A stretch of DNA of 64,000 nucleotides from Alteromonas sp. KUL42 (lineage in GTDB: Bacteria; Pseudomonadota; Gammaproteobacteria; Enterobacterales; Alteromonadaceae). The translations under genes and the position numbers were made by a program. Position 1 is the first letter of the stretch. Each line of letters starts with the position of its first letter. The stretch spans positions 124,001-188,000 of the forward strand of contig NZ_BJKK01000001.1 in NCBI RefSeq assembly GCF_006538325.1, in the 5' to 3' direction. The notes beneath the pieces are model-generated. The model had not been told where the DNA came from, did no database searches, and saw nothing but the letters and a program-made list of their open reading frames with translations. Positions 36,265-47,625 of the stretch are shown one piece after another.

Positions 36265-38097
36265 ATGAAAGTATTCAAAACACTTTTGGTGAGCGGTGCA
36301 GTGGCGCTAGCTCTCGGAAACCCTTTAGCTATTGCACATGAACACACAGGTTCAAAGGCAGAAGCACCCGCCAATCAAGCGGTTAAAACTGAGCATGACA
36401 AGCTTTTCGCACTATTTGCTGCTTCTGATGCGCGTAATATTGAGCTTAATCCTGTCATGGCCATTTTTCGTGGTGACATGAGCCGTGCTGATAAACTCGG
36501 TGATTTTCTAACGGATTCTCACACTATAGCTAGCAAAACCGCAACTTTGCTTAATTTGTCTGAGTTGTCTCACATTGATAGAAGCAAACTCAGTGATACT
36601 GATAAGTTAGCCTACGACGTTTTTAAATATAACCAAGAACGTTCTGTAAAAATGTCTACCGATGAAATTGAGGCGCTAACAGAAGTTCGCCCAGTAAACC
36701 ATTTCAGTGGTTTCCACACTTTCTATCCTACTTTTGCCAGTGGTAAAGGGGCAGCCCCTTTTAAAACAGTAGAAGATTATGAAAATAACCTGTCTCGTCA
36801 CAAAGACTACATCGCCATTTCGGACCGTGCTATCGAAAAATTCCGTGAAGGCATGGAAACCGGTGTTTTTGAAACCAAGTTGACGATTGACCGGGTGATC
36901 AAACAGTTCGATACCCAATTGGCTATTCCGCTTAAAGAATCACAATTTTGGGGGCCAATTACCATGTTCCCAGAAAGTTTTTCTGACGAAGAGAAAGCAC
37001 GCTTAACGGCGGACTATGAAACTGCAACCCAAGAAATTTACGATGCGACTACCCGTATGCGTGATTTCTTGCGTGATGAGTACTTGCCGGTAGCTCGTGA
37101 AACCATCGGTTTGAGTGACATGAAAGGCGGCGCTAAGCTGTATCAATTGATGGTTGAAGGTTCAACTACGCTACCAATGACACCTGATGAACTGCACAAT
37201 CTTGGCCTTAAAGAAGTTAAGCGCATTAAAAACGATATGCTTGAAATTAAGGACGAAGTGAACTTTGAAGGGACGTTAAACGAGTTCTTCGATTACGTAC
37301 GCACCGACCCTAAATTTAAGCCTGAAAGCCGTGAAGCGTTAACAGAGAGTTATTATGAAATTGGTCGCCAAGTCGATGAGAAAATTGACCAATATTTCTC
37401 TTTGCTACCTAAATCTGAGCTTGAAATAAAACCCTATGATCCTGCCATCGAACAGTTCAGCGCGGGTGGCTCGTACCAACCAGGTACACCTGATGGTTCA
37501 CGACCTGGTACGTTCTACTTTAATGCTTACGACTTACCAAGTCGTTTGACCACAGGTAACGTTACTTTGTACCTTCATGAAGGTGCACCGGGTCACCATT
37601 TCCAGGTAAGCCTTGCGCAAGAGAATGAAGCGCTACCTTCATTTATGCGCTTTAGCTTCTTACCTGCTTTTGGTGAAGGCTGGGCATTGTATTCTGAAAC
37701 CCTTGGTTACGAGATGGGCTTTTTTGATGATCCGTGGAACCGTTACGGCACACTGCAAGATGAGCAACTACGTGCCATGCGTCTTGTGGTGGATACGGGT
37801 ATTCACGCTAAAAGCTGGACCCGTGAACAAGCTATCGACTTTATGCTAGAAAACTCAGGTATGACGCGTACTGAAGTGGTAGCAGAAGTAGAGCGCTACA
37901 TTGCCATCCCATCTCAAGCGTTGTCATACAAAGTGGGCGCGCTGAAAATTCAAGAACTACGCGCTCGTGCAGAGAAAGCGCTTGGCGATAAATTCGACAT
38001 CCGTGAATTCCACGCTCAAGTGCTGAACACCGGTGGTATTCCACTGGCTATTCTAGAGCAAAAAATTGACCGCTGGATAGCTAGTCAAAAAGCCTAG
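36265..38097 (+). CDS. DUF885 family exported metalloprotease-like protein
   Basis: A 610-residue protein with a signal peptide ending ALGNPLAIA-HEH, so periplasmic or secreted. The DUF885 fold is all-helical and related to thermolysin-like/M32-type carboxypeptidases. The metal motif LYLHEGAPGHHFQVSLAQE supplies HExxxHH-like ligands, and the glutamate-containing FGEGWALYSETLGYEMGFF follows about 40 residues later. Nearby PGTFYFNAYDLPSR is also typical. Peptidase activity is probable but unproven. Monocistronic, with a terminator after it. Confidence 0.88.
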   Translation: MKVFKTLLVSGAVALALGNPLAIAHEHTGSKAEAPANQAVKTEHDKLFALFAASDARNIELNPVMAIFRGDMSRADKLGDFLTDSHTIASKTATLLNLSELSHIDRSKLSDTDKLAYDVFKYNQERSVKMSTDEIEALTEVRPVNHFSGFHTFYPTFASGKGAAPFKTVEDYENNLSRHKDYIAISDRAIEKFREGMETGVFETKLTIDRVIKQFDTQLAIPLKESQFWGPITMFPESFSDEEKARLTADYETATQEIYDATTRMRDFLRDEYLPVARETIGLSDMKGGAKLYQLMVEGSTTLPMTPDELHNLGLKEVKRIKNDMLEIKDEVNFEGTLNEFFDYVRTDPKFKPESREALTESYYEIGRQVDEKIDQYFSLLPKSELEIKPYDPAIEQFSAGGSYQPGTPDGSRPGTFYFNAYDLPSRLTTGNVTLYLHEGAPGHHFQVSLAQENEALPSFMRFSFLPAFGEGWALYSETLGYEMGFFDDPWNRYGTLQDEQLRAMRLVVDTGIHAKSWTREQAIDFMLENSGMTRTEVVAEVERYIAIPSQALSYKVGALKIQELRARAEKALGDKFDIREFHAQVLNTGGIPLAILEQKIDRWIASQKA

Positions 38098-38134
38098 TTA
38101 AAAAACTAGCAGTCAGTCAAAACTATCATCAAGG

Positions 38135-38167
38135 GCCAGTTGATGCGTTGCATCACTGGCTTTTTTT
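38135..38167 (+). terminator. Terminator after the DUF885 gene
   Basis: GCCAGT-T-GATGC/GCATC-ACTGGC stem with one bulged T around GTT, followed by seven T. Confidence 0.85.
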
Positions 38168-38249
38168 ATATTTGCGACCAACGTCAGTGATATTACTTTT
38201 GGTCTTCTTTAAAGTATGAATTTTAGTCAGTTTGAATTAGGGAAAGCGC

Positions 38250-38585
38250 GTGGAACTAGGTCTATTTTCATTAAGTTTGTCTGTAAAGGATATTGCACTA
38301 TCAAAAAGCTTCTATGAAACCTTGGGGTTTGAAGCAATGCCGTCGTGTGGCTCGATAGAAGAGAAGTGGGTGATCATGAAAAATGGACAAACCATGATAG
38401 GGCTATTTGAAGGTATGTTTGAAGATAATATCTTAACCTTCAACCCAAGTGATGTTCGCGCCATTGAAGCGAGTTTAAAAGAACAAGGTGTAAGTATTGA
38501 TGTGCCGGTGAAAGGTGATAGTGGTCCGGGACATTTGATGGTTAAAGACCCGGACGGCAACACAATCATGTTCGATCAGTTCTAG
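38250..38585 (+). CDS. VOC (glyoxalase/bleomycin resistance) family protein
   Basis: A 111-residue single-domain VOC protein: LGLFSLSLSVKDIALSKSFY with a matching C-terminal LMVKDPDGNTIMFDQF. Starts at GTG 38250 after AGGGAAA. The usual metal ligands are incomplete (serine where a histidine often sits near the start), so the reaction cannot be assigned. It ends 24 bases from the convergent fadH. Confidence 0.85.
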   Translation: MELGLFSLSLSVKDIALSKSFYETLGFEAMPSCGSIEEKWVIMKNGQTMIGLFEGMFEDNILTFNPSDVRAIEASLKEQGVSIDVPVKGDSGPGHLMVKDPDGNTIMFDQF

Positions 38586-38609
38586 ATAAACAGGCTTTAG
38601 ATATACGTC

Positions 38610-40953
<2,344 letters not shown>

Positions 40954-40977
40954 AAAAAAGCGCCTAATGGGCGCTTT
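40954..40977 (-). terminator. Terminator downstream of the DUF4426 gene
   Basis: AAAGCGCC/GGCGCTTT around TAATG, followed on the minus strand by further T. It ends the yggS-proC-yggT-DUF4426 cluster. Confidence 0.82.
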
Positions 40978-41007
40978 CATATAAATATTCAAAGCGTCGA
41001 ATACCCT

Positions 41008-41454
41008 TTAATTATCTACATACATTTTTTGCTGGAACTTTAGCGTTTGTTTATCTTTACCTTTTTGTACATCTATTTCAAAACGAAAGGTTTCTTGGTC
41101 GCGAAAAGGTAATACAGCCAGATAGTAAATAGCGTCACCTTCCTCAACTTTTTTAAAACTTAACGAACGACTATTGCCAATTAAGTTTTTGGCGACACCG
41201 GTGACATCGGCACGCTGCGCTTTACCCGTAGTGTTATCTAGCACAGAAATATTCACTAAGGCGTTAAACTTACTTCTTACAATGCCGTAACTTGCAGCCA
41301 CTTCAGGGGTTAGAAAAGGTGTATTTACTACCATGTAATGCACATCCCAGTTGCCTAACGTTTGCTTTTGTTCTGCGATGGCAGTGTTACACAATGTGGT
41401 AAGTGCGAGCGTAAAGAATGCTAACCATTTTATCTTAACGTTTGTCATGTTCAT
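41008..41454 (-). CDS. DUF4426 family exported protein
   Basis: A 148-residue protein with a signal peptide (WLAFFTLALTTLCNTAIA before EQK). The body carries the DUF4426 pattern GNWDVHYMVVNTPFLTPEVA, YGIVRSKFNALVNISVLD and AVLPFRDQETFRFEIDV. Probably a small periplasmic beta-sandwich. It is last in yggS-proC-yggT-DUF4426, an order kept in many vibrios and Alteromonadales. Function unknown. Confidence 0.88.
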   Translation of the reverse strand: MNMTNVKIKWLAFFTLALTTLCNTAIAEQKQTLGNWDVHYMVVNTPFLTPEVAASYGIVRSKFNALVNISVLDNTTGKAQRADVTGVAKNLIGNSRSLSFKKVEEGDAIYYLAVLPFRDQETFRFEIDVQKGKDKQTLKFQQKMYVDN

Positions 41455-41493
41455 TTCCTCAAAATAATACGAGGTACAACTGAGCCTTTAGGC

Positions 41494-42033
41494 TCAGAAC
41501 ATAGGGAAGAGATCTTGCAACAATAACTGCAAAAACTGTAGCGCAATAATGGCCACTAACACCGACAAGTCAAGGCCGCCCAAAGGAGGAAGTACCTTGC
41601 GAATAGGCGCCAAAAACGGCTCGGTTAGCTGATATAGCACATAGTCAATAGGTGAGCGACCTTGTGATACCCAGCTTAAAATTGCGCGTAATAACAGTAC
41701 CCAAAATAGGAGCGACAAGGTTTCTTTGATCACGCCAACCACTGACAGTATCAGGACGCCCAATGGATTAAGATTACCGTTAAACATTAAAGCAAGAGTA
41801 ACAATTTTGAGTGCACACACCACAACGGCTAACACAAAGGTTGCCGTATCGAAACGTCCAATTGAGGGGATAACACGACGCAACGGCCCCACTATAGGGT
41901 GGGTTGCTTTAACAATAAACTGACTTAATGGGTTATAGAAATCTGCCTGCACCATTTGCAACCACAGGCGAAGAATTACCACCATTAAGTAAAGGCTGAA
42001 TAAGGTATCAACCAAAAAAACCGTTGCGTTCAT
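41494..42033 (-). CDS. yggT: YggT family membrane protein
   Basis: A 179-residue inner-membrane protein made of two tandem YggT units, each with a pair of helices. The repeated signature is FYNPLSQFIVKATHPIVGPL in the first half and LYQLTEPFLAPIRKVLPPLG in the second. Members are implicated in osmotic tolerance and cell division/chloroplast development in other organisms. It follows proC closely (20 bases). Confidence 0.92.
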   Translation of the reverse strand: MNATVFLVDTLFSLYLMVVILRLWLQMVQADFYNPLSQFIVKATHPIVGPLRRVIPSIGRFDTATFVLAVVVCALKIVTLALMFNGNLNPLGVLILSVVGVIKETLSLLFWVLLLRAILSWVSQGRSPIDYVLYQLTEPFLAPIRKVLPPLGGLDLSVLVAIIALQFLQLLLQDLFPMF

Positions 42034-42053
42034 GTATTGTTTTTCCTAAAACG

Positions 42054-42875
42054 TTAGAGCTGTTTTGCCATTTCTTCTGCACGAGCCACTGCCGCGCGCA
42101 TTGACTTGCTGACCATGTCTTTTAAACCTTCATTGATAAAGGTGTTTACTGCTTCTGCAGTTGTACCACCTTTAGACGTAACTTGGGCACGAAGCTCACT
42201 TAATTCAAGGTCTGGGTTGTTACAAACCATTTCAGCAGCACCTAACATCGCTTGCTGTACCATAAGGCGTGATTGCGCTTTGTCAAAGCCCATATTCATG
42301 GCTTCTTCTTGCATGTTTTGCAAGAACAAAAAGAAATACGCTGGGCTACTTCCGGCTGCTGCAATTACGCCGTTAATACCGTCCTCTTGGTCAACCCATA
42401 CGGTTTCACCAACGCTATTCATCACGTCGTCAACATATTGTCTATCAGACTCTGACACAGTGGTATCAGCGTACATTCCCGACATGCCTTTGCCCAACAA
42501 GCTTGGAGTATTTGGCATAATACGTACCACGGGATAGGCGCCACCTAGCATTTCTTGCAGTCTAGCGACGGGTAGACCAGCGGCGATGCTCAAAAATAAC
42601 TTACCTGAAAGGTCGTTGCTCTTTTGCAATTCAGCACACATATCACCCATAATTTGCGGCTTTACGGCAAGCACAATGGCATCAGCAAATTGGCAAGCTT
42701 CATCATTCGATTGTGTGGTGTGGATCCCGAATTCTGCTTTTAAACCATCGAGCTTTGGTGTCGAAGGGTTGGCCGCAAGAATATTTTCCTTCGCATAACC
42801 TGATTTGATTAAACCACTGATGATACTGCGGCTCATATTGCCCGCGCCAATAAATGCCAATTTCTTCTGTTGCAT
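42054..42875 (-). CDS. proC: Pyrroline-5-carboxylate reductase
   Basis: A 273-residue NAD(P)H enzyme for the last step of proline synthesis. N-terminal KLAFIGAGNMSRSIISGL, AIVLAVKPQIMGDMC, RIMPNTPSLLGKGMSGMY and AAAGSSPAYFFLFLQ are diagnostic. The C-terminal proline-binding helix is TSKGGTTAEAVNTF. I chose ATG 42875; the open frame extends 21 codons further without a plausible ribosome site. Confidence 0.95.
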   Translation of the reverse strand: MQQKKLAFIGAGNMSRSIISGLIKSGYAKENILAANPSTPKLDGLKAEFGIHTTQSNDEACQFADAIVLAVKPQIMGDMCAELQKSNDLSGKLFLSIAAGLPVARLQEMLGGAYPVVRIMPNTPSLLGKGMSGMYADTTVSESDRQYVDDVMNSVGETVWVDQEDGINGVIAAAGSSPAYFFLFLQNMQEEAMNMGFDKAQSRLMVQQAMLGAAEMVCNNPDLELSELRAQVTSKGGTTAEAVNTFINEGLKDMVSKSMRAAVARAEEMAKQL

Positions 42876-42995
42876 GTAAATCCTATTGGTTGTTGAAATT
42901 CTAACGTTAGCAGTGTTCGCTTTTGGTTCACTATCCACTATTTTTAAACGCGAAACATAACGCGTACTTACCCGCTTAAATACAAGGTAGCGACT

Positions 42996-43694
42996 TTACG
43001 CTTTTGGGTACTCTCGCTTACCAAATATGGCGGTTCCGATCCTCACCATCGTTGAGCCGCTTAAAATAGCGGCTTGCATATCACTGCTCATTCCTACGGA
43101 TAGGGTATCAAAATTGGTCAAAGAATTGTGATAATGGTCGAATATTTCTTTGAGTTTACTCAAACTCATGTTTTGTTCATCTGCTGTTGGATCAGCTTTG
43201 GGAATTGCCATGAGGCCACGAAGTCTAAGATTTTCTTGGCTCTGAATAAAAGTGATAAGGTCGGCTAGTTCACTTGGTTTTACACCTGACTTGCTTTGTT
43301 CGTCATCGATATTTATTTGTACACACACGTTAAGCGGCGGCATATTGGCAGGGCGCTGATCATTTAAACGCTTCGCTGTTTTCTCGCGGTCAATTGACTG
43401 CACCCAGTCAAAATGTTCAGCCACAACTTTGGTTTTATTCGATTGAATAGGACCAATCATGTGCCATTCTATGTCGTTCAGATGCGCCAAAGCTTGTGCT
43501 TTTTCAACGCCTTCTTGCACGTAATTTTCACCAAACATACGTTGTCCCGCTTCATACGCTTCCATGATATCTGATACGGGTTTAGTTTTGCTAACCGCTA
43601 GTAATTTAATGGAATTTGGTGGACGATGTGCATTATTAGCGGCTTGGTCTATTCCTTTTCGTGCGGAATCTAGTCTTTCTGCTATTGTTTGCAT
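42996..43694 (-). CDS. yggS: YggS family PLP homeostasis protein
   Basis: A 232-residue single-domain alanine-racemase-fold protein that carries PLP on Lys36 (LLAVSKTKPVSDIMEAY) and maintains vitamin B6 balance without known catalysis. FGENYVQEGVEKAQAL, WHMIGPIQSNKTK and SVGMSSDMQAAILSGSTMVR are typical. Divergent from pilT, as in Pseudomonas and relatives. Confidence 0.94.
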   Translation of the reverse strand: MQTIAERLDSARKGIDQAANNAHRPPNSIKLLAVSKTKPVSDIMEAYEAGQRMFGENYVQEGVEKAQALAHLNDIEWHMIGPIQSNKTKVVAEHFDWVQSIDREKTAKRLNDQRPANMPPLNVCVQINIDDEQSKSGVKPSELADLITFIQSQENLRLRGLMAIPKADPTADEQNMSLSKLKEIFDHYHNSLTNFDTLSVGMSSDMQAAILSGSTMVRIGTAIFGKREYPKA

Positions 43695-43721
43695 TATTCA
43701 CCTTGTTTTGGAGAAGTGGTT

Positions 43722-44765
43722 GTGGATATTACCGAACTTTTGGCCTTCAGTGTTAAGAATAACGCGTCGGATTTACACCTTTCGGCGGGCCTCCCACCTA
43801 TAATTCGTGTTGACGGCGATATTCGAAAGCTAAATGTCCCTGCGCTCGATCACAAACAAGTGCATGCGCTCGTTTATGAAATTATGAACGATATGCAGCG
43901 TAAAGAGTACGAAGAAAACTTAGAAACCGATTTTTCTTTTGAGGTAAAAGGGCTTTCTCGTTTTCGTGTTAACGCCTTTGTTCAAAATCGCGGGGCGGCT
44001 GCAGTATTGCGTACCATCCCAAGTGATGTGCTTACTTTAGAAGATTTAGGTGCGCCAGAGATATTCAAAGAAATTATCAATCAGCCAACGGGAATTGTAT
44101 TGGTTACTGGGGCTACTGGCTCGGGGAAAAGTACCACGCTAGCGGCTATGATTGACCACATCAATACACATAAACGAGAACACATTCTTACCATTGAAGA
44201 TCCTATTGAATTTGTTCACGACAACAAGTTAAGCCTTATTAACCAACGTGAAGTGCATCGCGATACCCATTCATTTAATAACGCGCTACGCTCGGCGCTT
44301 CGTGAAGACCCTGACGTTATTCTCGTTGGTGAGCTTCGCGATTTAGAAACAATTCGCCTTGCGATCTCGGCAGCTGAAACAGGGCATTTAGTATTCGGTA
44401 CACTGCACACTAACTCCGCTCCGAAAACCATTGACCGTATCATTGACGTTTTCCCTGCGGAAGAAAAGTCGATGGTGCGCTCAATGCTGTCTGAATCGTT
44501 GCGTGCGGTTATCTCACAAACACTGCTAAAAAAGGTTGGTGGAGGTCGAGTCGCTGCCCATGAAATCATGGTAGGTATTCCTGCTATCCGAAACCTGATT
44601 CGAGAAGACAAAGTGCCTCAAATGTATTCGGTTATACAAACTGGTCAGGCGTATGGTATGCAAACAATGGATCAGTGTTTGCAACGCTTAGTGGCGATGG
44701 GGGTGATTACGCGACAGGATGCCGCAGAGAAATCAGTTGATAAGCAATCGATGAGCAATTTTTAG
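43722..44765 (+). CDS. pilT: Type IV pilus retraction ATPase PilT
   Basis: A 347-residue hexameric ATPase driving pilus retraction and twitching. It starts at GTG 43722 with GGAG eight bases upstream, giving the canonical N-terminus DITELLAFSVKNNASDLHLS. Walker A is GATGSGKSTTLAAMI, the Asp box and Walker B are in EDPDVILVGELRDLETIR, and the His box in GTLHTNSAPKTIDR. The C-terminal AIRNLIRED motif needed for retraction is intact. pilU follows directly. Confidence 0.96.
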   Translation: MDITELLAFSVKNNASDLHLSAGLPPIIRVDGDIRKLNVPALDHKQVHALVYEIMNDMQRKEYEENLETDFSFEVKGLSRFRVNAFVQNRGAAAVLRTIPSDVLTLEDLGAPEIFKEIINQPTGIVLVTGATGSGKSTTLAAMIDHINTHKREHILTIEDPIEFVHDNKLSLINQREVHRDTHSFNNALRSALREDPDVILVGELRDLETIRLAISAAETGHLVFGTLHTNSAPKTIDRIIDVFPAEEKSMVRSMLSESLRAVISQTLLKKVGGGRVAAHEIMVGIPAIRNLIREDKVPQMYSVIQTGQAYGMQTMDQCLQRLVAMGVITRQDAAEKSVDKQSMSNF

Positions 44766-44773
44766 GAGTGATG

Positions 44774-45886
44774 ATGTTAGACACCTTGCTACAAAAAATG
44801 GTCGACTCCGGCGCCTCCGATTTATTTGTCACAGCAGGCTTTCCCGTTAGTGCGAAAATCAACGGTAAGCTTACGCCTATAACCAGTGAAGTGGCATCTG
44901 AAGAGGCGTCACTGGCATTGGTGCACGAAGCCATGACAGACAAACAGAAAGATGAATTTCACACATCAAAAGAGTGTAATTTCGCCATTGTGAGAGAGGG
45001 AATTGGGCGCTTTCGTTGCTCTGCATTTTGGCAACGCGATCAAGCTGGTATGGTGGTGCGTCGCATTGTAACGCAAATACCCAAAGCAGAAGAGTTGGGG
45101 TTACCCGAGGTGCTAAAAGACATTATCATGTCTAAACGCGGTTTAGTGTTGTTTGTTGGGGGCACAGGTACGGGTAAATCAACGTCACTTGCTGCGTTAA
45201 TTGGGCACAGAAATGCTAACTCTCACGGTCATATTCTTACCATAGAAGACCCCATTGAATTTGTTCATGAACACAATAATTGTGTAGTCACCCAACGCGA
45301 GGTTGGTATTGACACTCAGTCTTTTGATGACGCGCTCAAGAGCTCGCTACGACAAGCACCTGATGTCATCTTAATTGGTGAAATTCGTTCTATGGAAACC
45401 ATGGAATACGCCATGTCGTTTGCCGATACGGGGCACTTGTGTGTGGCAACACTTCACGCTAACAATGCTAATCAGGCCATAGAGCGAATCATGCATTTGG
45501 CGCCAAAAGATCAGCATGACAAGCTGCGTTTTGATTTGAGCTTGAACATACGCGCTATCGTCGCGCAACAGCTGGTACCTACACCCGACGGTAAAGGGCG
45601 CGTAGCTGCCATTGAAATTCTATTAAACTCGCCATTAATACGCGATCTCATTCAGCGCAATGAGATTGGCAGCCTAAAAGAAGCCATGAAAAAAGGCAAA
45701 GAGCAAGGGATGCAAAGCTTTGACATGGCACTTTACGACTTGTACAAAGCGGGCAAGATAGATATGGAGCAAGCCCTACATCACGCTGATTCACCCAATG
45801 ATTTGCGTTTGATGATAAAACTGGATACCAGCGATGGTTCGAGCTTAGGTACACTATCAAATGTATCAATTGATATGGACGACTAG
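44774..45886 (+). CDS. pilU: PilT-dependent retraction ATPase PilU
   Basis: About 370 residues, a paralogue that assists PilT. Walker A is VGGTGTGKSTSLAALIGH, Walker B region APDVILIGEIRSMETMEYAM, and His box ATLHANNANQAIERIMH. The C-terminal extension after GMQSFDMALYDLYKAGKID is typical of PilU. AGGAG at 44764-44768 best fits ATG 44774; ATG 44771 is possible. Eight bases separate it from pilT. Confidence 0.95.
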   Translation: MLDTLLQKMVDSGASDLFVTAGFPVSAKINGKLTPITSEVASEEASLALVHEAMTDKQKDEFHTSKECNFAIVREGIGRFRCSAFWQRDQAGMVVRRIVTQIPKAEELGLPEVLKDIIMSKRGLVLFVGGTGTGKSTSLAALIGHRNANSHGHILTIEDPIEFVHEHNNCVVTQREVGIDTQSFDDALKSSLRQAPDVILIGEIRSMETMEYAMSFADTGHLCVATLHANNANQAIERIMHLAPKDQHDKLRFDLSLNIRAIVAQQLVPTPDGKGRVAAIEILLNSPLIRDLIQRNEIGSLKEAMKKGKEQGMQSFDMALYDLYKAGKIDMEQALHHADSPNDLRLMIKLDTSDGSSLGTLSNVSIDMDD

Positions 45887-45917
45887 CACGCTCTGATAAG
45901 AATGAGGCACCGGCATT

Positions 45918-46241
45918 GTGAAGAAGCTTTTCTCTTCCCTTGATAGATTTGAAATACAAGCAGTGCGAAGCGAGCTGGACGCTCTGTCTATTCCTTACTT
46001 GGTTAAAAACGAATATGCGGGCGGTGCTGTTGGAGAGCTCCCTTGGCAAGACGCACAGCAAGAATTGTGGTTAATTGACGATACTTGGTATCAGCGTGCC
46101 TCCGCAATAGTGTCCTCTTTGGTTGCTCGAATGACGCAATCCTCAGAAGGCGCTAACAACGATTGGGTTTGTGCTTTTTGCGCCGAAGAAAATGGTGCGG
46201 CGTTTGACCATTGTTGGCATTGTCAGACGCTTCGCCCGTAA
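45918..46241 (+). CDS. DUF2007-like protein with C-terminal zinc ribbon
   Basis: A 107-residue protein starting at GTG 45918. The N-terminal half (SLDRFEIQAVRSELDALSIP, LVKNEYAGGAVGELPWQDAQ) matches the DUF2007 putative signal-transducing fold. The C-terminus carries two CxxC pairs (WVCAFCAEEN and HCWHCQTLRP), a likely zinc-binding rubredoxin-like knuckle. It follows pilU by 31 bases on the same strand and may share its transcript. Function unknown. Confidence 0.8.
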   Translation: MKKLFSSLDRFEIQAVRSELDALSIPYLVKNEYAGGAVGELPWQDAQQELWLIDDTWYQRASAIVSSLVARMTQSSEGANNDWVCAFCAEENGAAFDHCWHCQTLRP

Positions 46242-46407
46242 AATCCAAGCTGTTTACGTCCTAGCTTCTAAAGTTCTAGCGTACAACGGCTTAGTTTATA
46301 AATGCCTAGTATAAAAACGCTAATCCTAGCAAGTTGTCAGCAACAAAGTTTGCGCTCGCATAGTAAACAACGATAAAAAGTGATGTTGCTATTTTCTATC
46401 GGTTGTT

Positions 46408-46839
46408 TTAATCAAACTGGTTTTCAAACCAACTTGTGAAAATAACACATGCAGACACGCTATCTACTTTGTCTTTGGTGAGTTTCTTATAACCACCTAA
46501 CTCAAATAACATGGACTTGGCATCCGTGGTTGTGAGTCTCTCATCACAGGTTTCTACGGGAATGCGAAATCGTCCATGGAGTCGGTTAGCAAACTTTCGC
46601 GCACGTTGCGTCATTTCTTGCTCGGTGCCGTCCATGTTTAGGGGCAAACCTACAACAACAGCTTGCGGCTGCCATTCGGCGTATAGTTTCTCAATAAGTG
46701 TCCAGTCAGGAATGCCATCTCGGGCCTTTAACGCGGGTAGGGGAGAAGCGGTCCCTGTAATTTCTTGTCCTACCGCGACACCAATACTTTTTGTACCAAA
46801 ATCAAACGCAAGTACAGTGCGACTGCCAATATCAGGCAT
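46408..46839 (-). CDS. ruvX: RuvX/YqgF Holliday junction resolvase-like nuclease
   Basis: About 143 residues with the RNase H fold. [20 protein letters not shown] carries the first catalytic aspartate, [18 protein letters not shown] is the second strand region, and [19 protein letters not shown] the glutamate. YqgF acts in 16S rRNA 5'-end maturation in E. coli. ATG 46839, with AGGAG six bases upstream, overlaps the end of yqgE by eight bases. Confidence 0.94.
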   Translation of the reverse strand: MPDIGSRTVLAFDFGTKSIGVAVGQEITGTASPLPALKARDGIPDWTLIEKLYAEWQPQAVVVGLPLNMDGTEQEMTQRARKFANRLHGRFRIPVETCDERLTTTDAKSMLFELGGYKKLTKDKVDSVSACVIFTSWFENQFD

Positions 46840-47398
46840 GACCGGCTCCTGGGGCGAGTTGCCACACATCTACACCCAATTTGTTTACAGTGGCCTGCCA
46901 TTTTTTATGTATGGGCGTATGAAAAAGTATTTCTTCGTCAGCTTCGATGGTCAACCATGCATTTTCTTGCATTTCAATTTCTAGTTGGCCAGCAGTCCAT
47001 CCTGCATAGCCAAGTGCTATTAACACGTCTTTAGGTCCTTCATTGTTTCCAATTGCAGTTAAAATATCCTTCGATGTGGTGACCATTACATTGGGAGCAA
47101 GTTGCAGGCTAGAAGTCCAGCGTTTCTGATCGCAATGCAATACAAAGCCGCGCTCTTTGCTTACAGGGCCGCCAGCCAGTACGATTTGTTCGGCTTTGTC
47201 TTCAGACACATTGAGTGAGCTATCTACTTGTTCAAGCAGTTGTTTCACGTTCATTGTGGAAGGCTGATTGACTACGATACCCATTGCACCTTCACTGTTA
47301 TGCGCACAAATATAAATGAGAGAACGAGAAAAGTATGGGTCTTCTAAATCAGGCATTGCGACTAAAAAATGGTTTTGTAAGCTTTTTATTTCTGTCAT
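46832..47398 (-). CDS. yqgE: YqgE/AlgH family protein
   Basis: A 188-residue protein of the UPF0301 family: [57 protein letters not shown] and [20 protein letters not shown]. It is nearly always next to ruvX, as here, and its biochemical role is unknown. First gene of the yqgE-ruvX pair. Confidence 0.94.
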   Translation of the reverse strand: MTEIKSLQNHFLVAMPDLEDPYFSRSLIYICAHNSEGAMGIVVNQPSTMNVKQLLEQVDSSLNVSEDKAEQIVLAGGPVSKERGFVLHCDQKRWTSSLQLAPNVMVTTSKDILTAIGNNEGPKDVLIALGYAGWTAGQLEIEMQENAWLTIEADEEILFHTPIHKKWQATVNKLGVDVWQLAPGAGHA

Positions 47399-47625
47399 TT
47401 TCTATGTTTACTTTACTAAGCTGTAACCGGAATATCCCGATTAAGAACTATTTGTCTTTTTATTCGAGCGTTTTGAATTCTGGGTATAACGTCGGAAGTT
47501 ATGATTGTTTATAGATTTAAAGATATTAACGGTAATTATACCCCAAATTGTAAACCGAGCAGAGGTTAACAGATGCTTTTCTGAATTTTCTAACTACATT
47601 GTTGCATTCGCCTTGAGCAATAGTG

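Noticed and set aside
46242..46407. Several CTAG-containing short repeats between the DUF2007 gene and ruvX
   Set aside because: The units vary in length and spacing and do not form a consistent palindrome or tandem array.
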